From Diadema setosum (taxonomy: Eukaryota; Echinodermata; Echinoidea; Diadematoida; Diadematidae), in the NCBI GenBank assembly GCA_033980235.1, contig CM067079.1, positions 25,686,658-25,750,657 of the forward strand: 64,000 nucleotides of DNA, read 5' to 3'. Made by a program: the position numbers and the translations under genes. The stretch's first letter is position 1. Every line of letters starts with the position of its first letter. The notes under the pieces were generated by a model, which worked only from the letters and a program-made list of their open reading frames with translations, did not search any database and was not told the origin of the DNA. Shown one piece after another: positions 1-10,530 of the stretch.

Positions 1-214
1 TGTGAATGTTTCTGGTTTGAACCAACATTATCTTTTATCTGTAGTAGGGAACCCCATCATCATTCTTCCTTCATAGATTCTGAGGTGTTTGAGTTATAAT
101 TAGTTGACTGGGAATGTTTTACTAATGAGAATAGATGAAGAATAGAATTACAAAAATGTTGTACGAGTTCCTAAGTGTAAACCATCACTGTTTCATCTGA
201 TTTGTTTTTTGTAG
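1..214 (+). other. Intron of the gene ending at 346
   Basis: Non-coding sequence before a T-rich tract and a gtag acceptor at 211-214. It is read as the last intron of the gene whose terminal exon follows; the rest of that gene is outside the window. Confidence 0.5.
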
Positions 215-346
215 AGTGAGGAAGATGCTAAGCCCAAGAAGACAAAGAAGAAGAAGAAGCGGCCAGTGTCTGCGGGGAGTGGAGGGGTCTTCGTCAGACG
301 CACCATCAGCAAACCGACCCCACCCCAAAACCTGGATCTGTTTTAG
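215..346 (+). CDS. Terminal coding exon, unrecognised protein with Lys-rich C-terminus
   Basis: After a polypyrimidine tract and acceptor AG (213-214), one frame stays open for 43 codons and stops at TAG 344-346. The peptide begins SEEDAKPKKTKKKKKRP, passes through a Gly/Ser-rich turn (VSAGSGGVFVRR) and ends in TISKPTPPQNLDLF. It is richer in G+C than its surroundings, as expected for an exon. The lysine run could be a nuclear localisation or acidic-partner binding segment, but this is inference. Upstream exons lie outside the window and I do not recognise the family. The exon starts in phase 0 if the acceptor is right; a second AG two bases later would put a stop in frame. Confidence 0.6.
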   Translation, partial: SEEDAKPKKTKKKKKRPVSAGSGGVFVRRTISKPTPPQNLDLF

Positions 347-389
347 GGTATCTACACTGCTCCCTAGATAAACAAAAACAAGAGCTTCT

Positions 390-560
390 GGGCCCCATTT
401 CATTAAAAAAAAAAAAAAAAGTTGATATGATAGCAACTCTTGCTGGAATGGCAATTGTCATGGTAATGACAAGAATCCAGCTTCCTGATTGGCTGTTGCT
501 ATTGGAAGTTGTCATTCCAGCAAGAGTTGCTATCCTTACATCTTTTATGAAATGGGACCC
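390..560. mobile_element. Inverted-repeat element, family M, copy 1
   Basis: A short non-coding foldback. The left end GGGCCCCATTTCAT is mirrored by ATGAAATGGGACCC at the right end, and an inner block (TAGCAACTCTTGCTGGAATG) is repeated in reverse near 510-530. A second copy lies at 54437-54596. It starts in the 3' flank of the gene ending at 346. Confidence 0.6.
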
Positions 561-698
561 TAAACTCTTTTGATTCATTCATAGAAGCTTTTTTCAGAGC
601 CAATTTCTGTGTTTCTGTTTGATTGATGATCTCTTGTGTTATCTTACCCCTGTCACTCAAGAGACATCATTGATTAACTGTTTGCAGCCCTCCCAGTG

Positions 699-1010
699 AT
701 CCGGGGTCATCCCACGAGACCGACACCCACAAGTCATACAGCCCCCGAGTTAGACATTGAAATGAGGTCCATGAGTCATACAGCCCATGAGTTCGACGCT
801 AGGGAAAAACAGCCCACGAGTTTGACAGATACAACACAGGGCTTAATGTGTCGGTCTCGTGGGCCTTGTTTGCTTAGTGTCGAACTCGTTGGCTGTATGA
901 CTCATGGGCTGTATAACTCTTGGGCTGTATGACTCATGGGCTGTATGACTCGTGGGCTGCATGACTTGTGGGCTGTATGATTCGTGGGCGTCTGTTTCAT
1001 GATGTGCACT
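699..1010. repeat. Inverted, tandemly repeated element, family N, copy 1
   Basis: The left half holds units like GTCATACAGCCCATGAGTT and the right half holds reverse complements in tandem (CTGTATGACTCATGGG repeated about six times at roughly 888-990). The left end is GGGGTCATCCCACGAGACC; the same end appears inverted at the right end of copy 2 (13852-13880), so this copy is truncated on its right. Confidence 0.6.
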
Positions 1011-1229
1011 CAATGATTCTTCCACATGTTGGCCAGAGTCACAAAGTGTCACTATTTATGCTTGTGTAATCATGTGACACTCTTTCAACCAAGACCTTCA
1101 TGATGAAATCATTATTCAGATAGTTCTTATTGTTAACATTGTTAGCATTGTTAGATTTGATGGATGTTTTTTCTCTTCTTCTTTGATAGGAAGTAAGGCT
1201 GTTTTAATGGGAATGTTTCATTTGCTTCT

Positions 1230-1323
1230 TTAACTCGTTTGCGGATGGGCTGATTTTGCTTCAACAATCATTTCCCATAGATGCCTACCTGAGTACTCTC
1301 GGGGCTAGTCTTCAACAGGTTAA
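1230..1323. mobile_element. Short hairpin element, family J, copy 1
   Basis: About 90 bp with inverted ends (TTAACTCGTTTGCGGATGGG and CTAGTCTTCAACAGGTTAA) and an inner CTGAGTACTCTCGGGG hairpin. It is one of five copies. Its terminal TTAA is also the start of the next element. Confidence 0.55.
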
Positions 1324-1709
1324 AGGGATTGTACAGTTTTGGTTGAGACCTAATTTCAGGTTTCTAACATTTTTTGGTGAGACAATGAGAAACCTCTTAT
1401 AAAATGTGAAAGAGCATGTGATTCTACGAGGAATTCAACGTTTATTTGATGAAAATTGGTTTTGAAATGGCTGAGATATAAAAAAAAAAGCGATTCTAAT
1501 AAGGTGTGGGACCCACACTTTATTACGATCGCTTTGTATTACTTTGTTTTTTGATGTTTCAGTCATTCCAAACCCGATCTTCGTCAAATAAACTTTGAAT
1601 TCCTCTTAAAATGGTATGTTCTGTACTATATCATAAGTGTTTTCTTGGTATCTCGCAAAAAGGTAAAAACCCAATTCTCATCTCCACCAAAACTGTACTA
1701 TCCCTTTAA
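1320..1709. mobile_element. TTAA-ended palindromic element, family D, copy 1
   Basis: About 390 bp. It starts TTAAAGGGATTGTACAG and ends CTGTACTATCCCTTTAA, with long imperfect inverted arms around an inner GCGATC palindrome. No open frame, so a non-autonomous element. Other copies: 2101-2511, 5952-6207, 15766-16735 and 27484-27877. Confidence 0.7.
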
Positions 1710-2100
1710 GAACCATGCAGGGGCTACAAAAATGGGGGGGGATGCTTAGCTCGTCAAAAAAGCATTTCAAAAATGGGGGGAAAAATCACAAACCCCATGA
1801 CTCCCAAGAGTTCTGCTCGAAGATTCTTCATATTAAAGTGGGGGTACTTGTACATTAACCCTTGACCTCCCCCCCCCAAAAAAAAAAAGAAAAAAAAAAA
1901 GGAAATGTTTTATGACCCTGCCATGAGCTTGTTGGTGAAGCCTCAACATTGCCTACTGATGCTCACTTGATTCAGAGTAAACTTTCATGTCAAGAAGTCA
2001 TGTCAAGAAGTGCACAGTTTGTGATAACATTTCAAGAGATTTTTGTTGTTGTGATTATTACTTCCCGTGACTACCAAAGTTGTGAAAAGACCTTGTTTTT

Positions 2101-2511
2101 TTAAAGTGATTGTATAGTTTTGGTTGAGACCTTATTTCTTTTCTAACATTTTTTTTTTTGAGGCTAGATAATGAAAAACTTCTTCTGAAATATGAATTAG
2201 CATGTAATGCCAAGAGGAATTCAGTGTTTATTTGATGAAAATTGGTTTTGAAATGGCTGAGATCTCCAAAACACAGTGATCATTATAAAAGGTGGGACCT
2301 ACCTTTTATTACGATCGCTTTGTTGTTGTTGTTGTTGTTTTTTTATTGTTTTTGGATGTCACAGCCATTCCAAAACCAATTTTCATCAAATAAACTTTGA
2401 ATTCCTCTTAAAATGGTATGCGCTGTACTATTTCATAAGTGGTTTCATGGTATCTCGCAAAAAGTTAAAAGACCAATCATCATCTCCACCAATACTATAC
2501 TTTCTCTTTAA
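2101..2511. mobile_element. TTAA-ended palindromic element, family D, copy 2
   Basis: Colinear with copy 1 over its full length, starting TTAAAGTGATTGTATAG and ending CTATACTTTCTCTTTAA. A (GTT)n stretch lies near its centre. A frame of 82 codons inside it is not a gene. Confidence 0.7.
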
Positions 2512-2762
2512 TGTGTTGCTTTAGCAATGCATGGCATTCAGAGTAAGGAAGGAAGTAAACATACCCCATGATCTGACTAAAGTGCACATAGATTGTGTGA
2601 AGAACAAGGAAAGAAAAACATGAGAGAAACAATGGATGCTGGGCAAATCAAATTGTAATTTTTTCACTATGTATTGTGCATTAACTTAAACTTTTAGGGG
2701 AAAATTTGAAACAAAGCAAACCAAAAAGTGTACAGTACATGTTGTATGTTAGTGTCAGCGAA

Positions 2763-2971
2763 TACTGTAAAACGAGGAATGTTTGCGTGCATTTTGATTT
2801 CGCGAATTTCGCGAGCGCAAAGATTCGCGAAATTAAGATGCACACGAAAGCTCTTGTCTACGCTAAAGATTGAATGCCAGTGGCAGTTCGCGAAAATTTC
2901 ATGCCACAAAAAAGGCCGTCGGCTCCAAATCGCGAAAAATTCATGCCGCGAATATATCGTGTTTTACAGTA
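2763..2971 (+). mobile_element. TACTGTAAAAC inverted-repeat element, family A, copy 1
   Basis: About 210 bp, bounded by TACTGTAAAAC and GTTTTACAGTA. The interior is rich in TTCGCGAAA-type short palindromes. This is the best preserved of six copies. Confidence 0.7.
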
Positions 2972-3254
2972 CATTATTGCTGCGACACAAGTAGTACACC
3001 ATAGTAGTAGATGGACATATACTAGTGTACTACACTGTGTTCAGGGCATTGTCAGAAAAGACTGTCAACATTTGGAGCTCACAGTAATTGCAGTTGCCAT
3101 AGTAACAGCCAGGCACCAACCAATAAGCTCCGAGCATTTCAGTCATTACCAGTTTATCTGCAGTCCAATCATGATTTCATTGTGACATTTTCCAAAACTT
3201 CAAGTCTTGTCGAAAATTCATGTCTCCAGATCATCCATGGTATATTTTCATACA

Positions 3255-3531
3255 CAGTGCACTCCCATTATAACGAACACGGTTATAAAGATATTCCAGT
3301 TACAATGAAAAAAAAAATCTGGCTGCAAAATTATCCGCTTTATGTTTTTTTATTGTTTGTTTGTTCAGTTATAATGAAATTTTGTTATAACAAAAGAAAA
3401 CTGCGGGTCCCGAGGACTTTGTTATAACGAGAGTCCACTGTACTTTACTTTTCAGCTATAACAAAATTTTGATATGATGAAAGAAAACCACTATTCCCAA
3501 TGATTTTCTTATAATGGGAGTGCACTGTACT
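3255..3531. mobile_element. Inverted-repeat element, family C, copy 1
   Basis: It starts AGTGCACTCCCATTATAACG and ends ATAATGGGAGTGCACTGTAC. The interior holds repeated TTATAACGA / TCGTTATAA blocks. A related copy lies at 20428-20613 and a fragment at 34127-34250. Confidence 0.6.
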
Positions 3532-4920
3532 GGTAATCACTTTGAAGTTATCAGGGATACCAGGGAGGGGGTTTTACAAGTAATCATTCACTAGGGAGCC
3601 ATGGGGGAAATATACAAGAACGTTAAATCATTTCAATGTGATAGTATTGAAATTTAAAAAAAAAAAGGCATGCCTTCAAGGTTAGAATCATTGTATATTT
3701 TGATTCCAGTAAATGATGTCAGAGAATTTATTCAAACTGGTCAAGTTCAGTTCAGTTTATTTTCTTTTCGCACGGAATTGGCTACACCCAGTGGCCATTC
3801 TTTAGATACATCAATGAATGCAAGAATATTATACACTAATAAGATCACCTTGAATTACATGAAAACATGCTTGTAAAGTATCTCCATATTATTGTTTTGT
3901 ATTGTGGCATGATTTTAGTTTATGTGTGTGTCTTTTTCCTATTACTGCAGAACTTGTGTTTTTTGCAATCAGTGATCGAATCATGTACAGCAAAGTTTTA
4001 GATGATCTGTATTCTATTGAATTAAATGTATTTTCACAGGTATATGTGAATATTCGTCTATGGCATCGTATTATTGTCTATTTGTTCCTTATTCTTTTCC
4101 ATTTTCATGTACGCAAGCCAAAGAAATCAACAAACAGATGTAGGGACATGAACACTGGTTAAAAATTACAAAGAAGTTACTTTATAAAAGTAGTCAAGTA
4201 GCCCAAAATGCAGCCTTAAAATGTGCATTTCAGTGCTGTTTGATATGGTTACATTACCCCCCCCCCCCGCCCCCCCCCCCCAAAAAAAAAGGAAAAGAAA
4301 AAAAAAAAAAAGAGAAAACGGTAATTTGCAGTTAAACATAGAATTCACAAGTAACACACTCTATCGTTATATCAAGACAGGACTTGGCAATTATATTGAT
4401 TTTTTTTTTTTCTTTAAAATATGATTTTGCGCATAAATGTATGTGGTCATAATCATGTTATGTTTGAGCAAGATGATAAATAGCTCATAAGTCGATTTAG
4501 TATCACAAACAGACATAAACCCAGGACAAACGGAGGTCATCTAGGCTGATTCCACCTCAGAAAGGAAGAAATCGGAGGTAGAAATGGAGTAATGTGATAC
4601 CATTGTACTATACAGAAATGCTGCAGGCTATGATATTAGATGAGATATGAATCCTTGAGAGGCAGGAAATGGAAACAGTTATATTCAAAAACGGCAAAAC
4701 ACACACACACACAAAAATATTCTGACTTTGAAGTACTGACGCATGAATCTGACAGAAGTGAATACATTTTTAATAAGCATGTTATGTCTTTGTCTTACCA
4801 TCTGTCTCATATCACCTATATTTAATGCAAACAGCAAGATTTTATCCTTTGCAGAGGTATAGAATAACATGCACAGCCAGCCTTTCCCCGATACGCTTTA
4901 TTTGAAACCTCTTACCCTTG
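3532..4920. other. Intergenic, no gene seen
   Basis: AT-rich sequence with poly(C)/poly(A) tracts near 4257-4310 and a short (CA)n at 4699-4714. Open frames here are short and low in complexity. I see no exon-like patch. Confidence 0.5.
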
Positions 4921-5217
4921 TATATACAGGTGCTGTTCGTTATTCCGAAGGTTCGCTATTCCAAAGGTTCGTTATTCTGAAGGTTCGTTAATCCGAAGCA
5001 CACAAATTCCCTATACCTAGAGGTTCGTTAATCTGAAAATGAAAAAGGGTTCGTTAATCTGAACATTTGTGGCGTTATTCCGAAGGTTCGTTATTGCGAA
5101 GGTTCGTTAATCTGAAAATAAAATTCGGAATAACGAACCTTCGGAATAACGGATCTTCGGACTAAAGAGCCTTCGGAATAACGAACCTTCGGAATAACGA
5201 GCTGTAACCGTATATAC
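4921..5217. mobile_element. GGTTCGTTATTCCGAA palindromic repeat, family B, copy 1
   Basis: The left half is a tandem series of GGTTCGTTATTCCGAA and GGTTCGTTAATCCGAA variants; the right half is the inverted series (CCTTCGGAATAACGAA). The outer ends TATATACAGGTGCTG and TGTAACCGTATATA also mirror roughly. Related blocks lie at 9148-9565 and 36925-37055. Confidence 0.65.
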
Positions 5218-5540
5218 AATGTCATAGGTGTATACCATTTCACCACATTTGGATATCGGCTGCATTTTCATCGTCAACCTATTACGTTCGACCTTACTTT
5301 GCCTTTAATAATGCACTGCCCCTCTCAATTTTTGACCGATATGTAATATCCCATGGACTCATTTTTCTACCCAAAACAGATGTAACTGCCATTTACAATT
5401 TCCATTTCAGACACGTCCACCCATGATACACTGTACTGTTATTGTTGTTTTTTTTACCCTCTTCTTTTCTCCATCTCCTGCTTTTTTCTTTTCCATTATT
5501 ATGAAAATCCTATGCGCAGGATTTTTTTTTTTCTTTTCCA

Positions 5541-5712
5541 GTTAAAACTTGTTGATGTTATTTTACCAGAACAAATAAATTGTCTGAAAACCTTAGTCTT
5601 GTGGCTTGGGGGAAAAAAATGTGATTTCAAAGGAAACCCATTGTCGGACAGCGAGAAGTTGCCAGATCTCGGATCGTGTAGTAGCAAAAACGGCCAATGC
5701 GATTATGAATAA
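5541..5712 (+). CDS. Possible orphan terminal exon, unrecognised
   Basis: A very strong T-rich tract ends in TTCCAG at 5535-5540. The sequence after it is open for 56 codons to TAA 5710-5712. The peptide has four cysteines (NCLKT, KKCDF, GSCSS, GQCDY) and ends in KNGQCDYE. No upstream exon was found and I recognise no family, so this could be chance. Confidence 0.2.
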
Positions 5713-5951
5713 GGGAAGGTGTTTGCCAGAACTTGGGAGGTAAGACGAAATCGTCTCACTTCCCTTGCCAGATGTATAGGTACAGCATTCTCACGGTCTA
5801 AAAGATAATGCGTGACGCTAAACAGGTTGAGTGTTTTTTTAAGGTGGTCCGCAACAGTGGCACGCAGATATTTTTCCCCCTAGCATTAAGATGTCGTGTC
5901 ACTACCGTCGGCAATACATATTTTGTTTGCAAACAAGGACAATTACAATAA

Positions 5952-6207
5952 TTAAAGAGATTGTACAGTCGGGAAAAGGTTCAGGTGGAAATACATTCAT
6001 TTTCAAGACCCACCTTTTATTGGGACCACTTTGTATTGCTTTGTTTTAGGATATCTCACAGCCATTTCAAAGTTGATTTCCATCTAACTAGTAATCCTTT
6101 AATTCCTCTTATGCTCTTTAATATTTCATATAAGTGGTTTATATCTATCTCACAAAAAGTTAAAACCCGAATTCCCATCTCAACCAAAACTATATCGTCC
6201 CTTTAAA
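5952..6207. mobile_element. Family D element, copy 3 (internally deleted)
   Basis: It keeps both ends (TTAAAGAGATTGTACAG and TATATCGTCCCTTTAA), but its left arm is shortened, giving 256 bp instead of about 390. Confidence 0.6.
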
Positions 6208-6423
6208 TCTGTCAGTCCATGGTTACTTACTCTTATACAGGCCCTATATCATGTATACGTAACGAGCACGATTGGAAAAAAACAAACAATATTTTTTCCA
6301 TTAAATGATTCAGTACAAGCGATCAAGCAGGATAGGATTTTTTTTTTTTTTTTTACAAGTTTCTCATGTTTTCCTAGAACAGCGATACTAGACAATTACT
6401 ACAGTGCAAATTTGCCGAGATGA

Positions 6424-6431
6424 TGACGTCA
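6424..6431. promoter_or_regulatory. CRE-type palindrome TGACGTCA
   Basis: A perfect TGACGTCA octamer at the edge of a G+C-richer patch (6420-6780). This is the consensus for CREB/ATF factors. There is no clear gene start next to it, so any role is unproven. Confidence 0.2.
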
Positions 6432-6483
6432 CGGCCTCACAAGTCTTCAATGCCATCGTATGTCACTTTGCTCGTCTCATAAT

Positions 6484-6762
6484 TCAGTAGTGTGGGGATA
6501 CCATGGGGTATGAAGGCTTGCCCGGCTCGGATATATTCGACAATCCCTGTAACGAAATGTGTACAGCTTCATCACTGATCTCTATGTAAGTACACACAAA
6601 GCCGAGTAATCCCGATTGGAGTCGGCCGTCACCGAATATCGCACGATCCGATGCACATTTTTCGCTGACCACCATGACGGACGCGATTCGTGGTTCTCGA
6701 ACGTACTCAGACTGTGGGCAGCGAATGAAGGTTGATTCAGTGGGACTACCCATGAATCCCAC
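6484..6762 (-). CDS. G+C-rich open frame, possible exon or gene relic
   Basis: An open frame of 92 codons in a patch clearly richer in G+C and CpG than its flanks. It includes the segments CPQSEYVREPRIASVMVVS and AIFGDGRLQSGLLGF and ends at a stop at 6484-6486. It begins with an alternative codon, so a real coding region would be an exon rather than a whole gene. The plus strand also has an open stretch in the same patch. I do not recognise either product. Confidence 0.25.
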   Translation of the reverse strand: MGFMGSPTESTFIRCPQSEYVREPRIASVMVVSEKCASDRAIFGDGRLQSGLLGFVCTYIEISDEAVHISLQGLSNISEPGKPSYPMVSPHY

Positions 6763-7435
6763 TGCTACCGGGTCTTATGGGGAAGTATGAACATCCTAGC
6801 CACTGAATGAAAATCATCTTTGTGTATGAAAGAATAAAGAAACGTACAAAAATATGGGTTTCGATATTTACAAAGGTTTATCCGCTCCCAATTATATGTT
6901 GATGGCAGCAGGGAGGTGTGGTCTAAGGTGTGAGAGACCATATACCTCCCCGGGTGAATAAAGGAGACCTCCGTATGATTTTCAGACTTTAACATTAATT
7001 TTAAACAAGCATAGTTATACTGGGTACAGAGTGTCAGAATTAATAGTAATTGGACTGAAGAATTAGAATGTTTTCAAAATCTATAACAAATTGCAATGAA
7101 CAAGGATGGTGACATGGCAGCCTCACTATAAGAATGCATGAGTAGGCTGGGGCTCAAGGAAGCAGAACAAAAGAAGAAAGCATGCATAAATTCTACATAG
7201 GTGAACTTGTTAAGCATGTGGTAGGACCTATTGTAATGATATTACATTGCTCATACATTTCTGAAATAATGTGAGCCTCGATCCTATGTCATCATCATTG
7301 TTTAGTGTACTTTAAGGTTCTTCAAAGTATTGGTTTCTCTTCTACAAGGACTACAACAGATTTTACAAATCTGTACATGGAGCTGTTGATTTATGTACTA
7401 CATGATGTGAAATTATGAAAATCGTCTAGAATGCC

Positions 7436-8660
7436 CCTTAAATGCCCGGTCGCCAATAAAAGCGCATCCCCTGCCATGGTAACCGATGCTATCGCCCAAC
7501 TTTTTTTTTTCTTTCATTGTATTGACCGATTCGGGTTCGTTGAGGGCAGCAGATAATTTATGGCACTGGGCGCATCCATGAGCTCAAATTGCGGTGTCTC
7601 AGCCGACCCCCCCTGCTCTCCCCCACCCCACGGGCAACATGTTTATCGCGCACTTGTAACAAAGGTTCGCGAGGTATTACTGGAAATACCCCAACACTAT
7701 GAAGATGGATCAATTATTTAATTGTCAAAAGAAAACAGTCCTTTCCAATTTATCCAAGTTTTGTAATTATATAATGACACATGTTTAGATTATTAGTATT
7801 TTTTATCCTTTTTGCAAATACTATACATGCCTTTTTTACAGGCTGTGCCTTCTTTACAATTGATATGTAACTTATTTGTCTTTCCATTCTCTCCTCCTTT
7901 TTTCTTCCCCTGTCTACTTCTTCTTCTTCTCGTTCGCGTCTCCATATTTCCTTCATTCTTGTTCACTTATATGGATTCATTTCCGTATGTCTTTGCGTTT
8001 TTCTTTTTCTGTTTCTATTTTTTCTGTTTTTTTTTCCTGAACCAAAAGTCACTCGTATATCGTTTGTTAATTTACCAGTCTTATGTCCTTCTCACTCTCC
8101 CTCTTCACCTCCATATCCCTTCTCTCTCTCTCGTCATATTTTCCTTTCTTTGTTTAGTAGGTTTTTTTTTTGTTTTTTTTAACCATATATCGTGTATATA
8201 TTGTATATTTCTGTACATTTTTTTTTCTTTTCATCAATCGCATTTCATTCTTATTTTTTTGTTATAGTTGTTTTGTACACTTTTCAGAGTTATTTGCAAT
8301 TATTGTTTATTGATATTATAATGTGCTATATGTTTTTTATTGGACTCCGATACCCAGAGTTTGGGTTGTGAGTAAATAAACTTTCAACTTTCAACTTTCA
8401 GCGCACTAAGCAAGCATTCGCGCACTCAGTACGAGACGCCCATTGGCTAAAGCAACCATGCATCAGTTTTTCATTCCGTGCGCGTGAGAGGGGTGGGGAG
8501 AGAGAAGGGGGGGGGGGGGTCGGCTGAGACACCGCAGTAATGGCGCTGCCCATGCCAAAAATACACATAGCGCGTCACAGAATCGGTCAATAAACGTGTT
8601 GTGATGTGGTCGCCAACCTCGAATGATGTATCCGAATGCATTAAAACGCATTTGGGTCGT
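7436..8660. repeat. Interrupted inverted repeat around a T-rich insert
   Basis: The left arm (about 7436-7650) includes GGTGTCTCAGCCGACCCCCC. The right arm (about 8440-8650) includes GGGGGTCGGCTGAGACACCG. The arms flank a T-rich block that ends in a LINE-like tail near 8370-8400. Confidence 0.5.
8250..8400 (+). mobile_element. LINE-like 3' tail
   Basis: AGTAAATAAACTTTCAACTT followed by further ACTTTCA repeats: a polyadenylation signal followed by a short tandem repeat, typical of the 3' end of non-LTR retrotransposons. No reverse transcriptase frame is present upstream. Confidence 0.35.
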
Positions 8661-8800
8661 TACTGATCACGCAAAGGATCTTACAAATTCATCTCAAATG
8701 GCCTTCGAATACAAAAATGGCTATTTTGTGTGTGAAGTACTTTCCCTGATCGCAAAGTGCAACGCAAACACAAAACAGAATGGCGTATATATGTGAAGAA

Positions 8801-8876
8801 TTTACACACACATGCACACACACACACACACACGTATACACACACACGCACACATGCACGCACACACATACACCAA
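8801..8876. repeat. (CA)n microsatellite
   Basis: Interrupted CA dinucleotide run with ATG and ACG interruptions. Confidence 0.85.
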
Positions 8877-9147
8877 CAGACAAACACAAGCACCTAATAT
8901 ACACATCTACAGACATGCGTGGATAATGCACTTTCCCATGTGAAACTTTCCCTTTTGTCGATTTCAGTGAGAAGAATAAAGTCAAACGAATTCCAAATAA
9001 TTATCAATTCAGTGGGGATCATCAAAGTCGGACAACAAAGTTGTGTCATTTTCAACATTTTGCATGTGTCATGATCACAGTAATATCTGCAGTAATGCTA
9101 CATGACCCCCAAATAATTCTGTCTGATTTTAATGCAAAATATACTGG

Positions 9148-9565
9148 TTATAGTTCGTTGTCCCGAAAGTTCGTAATTCAAAAAAAAAAAAAAAAATAAT
9201 CCAAAGATTCGTTGATCCAAAAACAAAACAAAGGTTCGTTTTTTAGCATTTATTTTTTTTATTTTTTTATTTTTTTTACATTTTTGGATTAACTAGTATA
9301 GTAACCCTTTGTCATTTTCGGATGAACGAACTTTAGGAATAACGAACCTAATTTCATTTGCGGTTTAATAACGAACCTTATTTCATTTTTGGACTTACGA
9401 ACCTTCGGAATAACGCCACATTTAATGTTCGACTTTATAACAGACCCAATTTCATCTTCGGATTAACGAACATCTAGATACACGGAATTTGTGTATTTCA
9501 GAAAACTGAACCTTCGAAATAATGAACCACATTTCATTGTCGGATTAACGAACCTTTGGAATATC
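9148..9565. mobile_element. Family B repeat, copy 2
   Basis: A degenerate array of AACGAACCTTCGGAATAACG-type units and their inverse, interrupted by A and T runs. Short open frames at its right edge come from the repeat units. Confidence 0.55.
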
Positions 9566-10335
9566 GAACATCACTCCAAGAAAGGATATCGTGTACTCGA
9601 GAAAAAGAAAGATTTATATAAATGCCCAAAGAATTTCGAAAACACGTCGTTCAAAAACAAACTAACAAAGAACCAGAGTGTAATAAATGGCTTACTTTGC
9701 ACGATATGTGCATGAAGTACAACCCGTTGATTTTACAGCAAAACTGCCGTAATTTATTGAACAAATTACGACATTGCACTCGTGCGATATGGAATGAAAG
9801 TACTCCGGCGACTAAAGTGAAAAGAGAACAAACAAAAGGCATAAGGCGACTACTAAAAGCCAATGCCTAAAGTACAGACGTTACAGACATTATGTGAGTG
9901 GAACTCAAAAGCCCTCGCGCCATGGTAGTAAATGTTATGCCTACATAACTAGTGCAATTAAGCATAGATCCATTGTTACCGATACTGAAACACGACCATG
10001 ATAATGTATAATTAAGGATCAATCGTACAAAAAAAACCCTGTAAATTATTTGCAAGGAGTATGTAGAAAATTAAACAAAGAAGCTTTAAAGACGGGAAAC
10101 AAACGAAAAGAACAGCTAAGTGCATGAGCTTGCAGTGAGCACTTCCTGTTATTTTGTCGGTATCTTAATTGTTATAATGGTCACAAATAAGGGTCTGAAG
10201 GATGTATTGTATATAATAACCTGTTTGGTGTCTTGTTTCTAGACGATGCGCTTTCCTCGCCAGGATATAGCGTTTTAATGCCATTATATATATAAATTTA
10301 GAAAGAAAAATGATTATTTTGTATTAAAGTTCTTG
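9566..10335. other. Intergenic, no gene seen
   Basis: An 82-codon frame at 9622-9870 has no splice context or recognisable motif. Nothing else is supported. Confidence 0.4.
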
Positions 10336-10530
10336 TATCCTGTAAAAAGCAGAAAATCTCGCCTGCATGAAACTTTCGCGAATTTCGTGAGGAGACAAGA
10401 TTCGCGAAAGTAAAATGCGCGCTAAAGTCTTATTACATGATTGTAAGGTCAGTGGCAATTCGCGAAAGTTTCGTGCCACGAAAAAGGTCCAAATTCGCCA
10501 AAAGTTTCATGCCGTTATGTAATGTTTCTG
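10336..10530 (+). mobile_element. Family A element, copy 2 (degenerate)
   Basis: The core is colinear with copy 1 (ACTTTCGCGAATTTCGTGAG, then GTGGCAATTCGCGAAAG), but both terminal repeats are decayed. Confidence 0.55.

Noticed and set aside
700..1010. CRISPR-like direct repeats
   Set aside because: Units are contiguous and diverged with no unique spacers of even length; the DNA is clearly animal.
7812..8267. Open frame of 151 codons on the plus strand, very hydrophobic
   Set aside because: It is the translation of a T-rich tract (runs of Phe and Leu) ending at a LINE-like tail; no start context or conserved motif.
9622..9870. 82-codon basic frame
   Set aside because: No start context, splice sites or recognisable domain; lies beside a repeat element.
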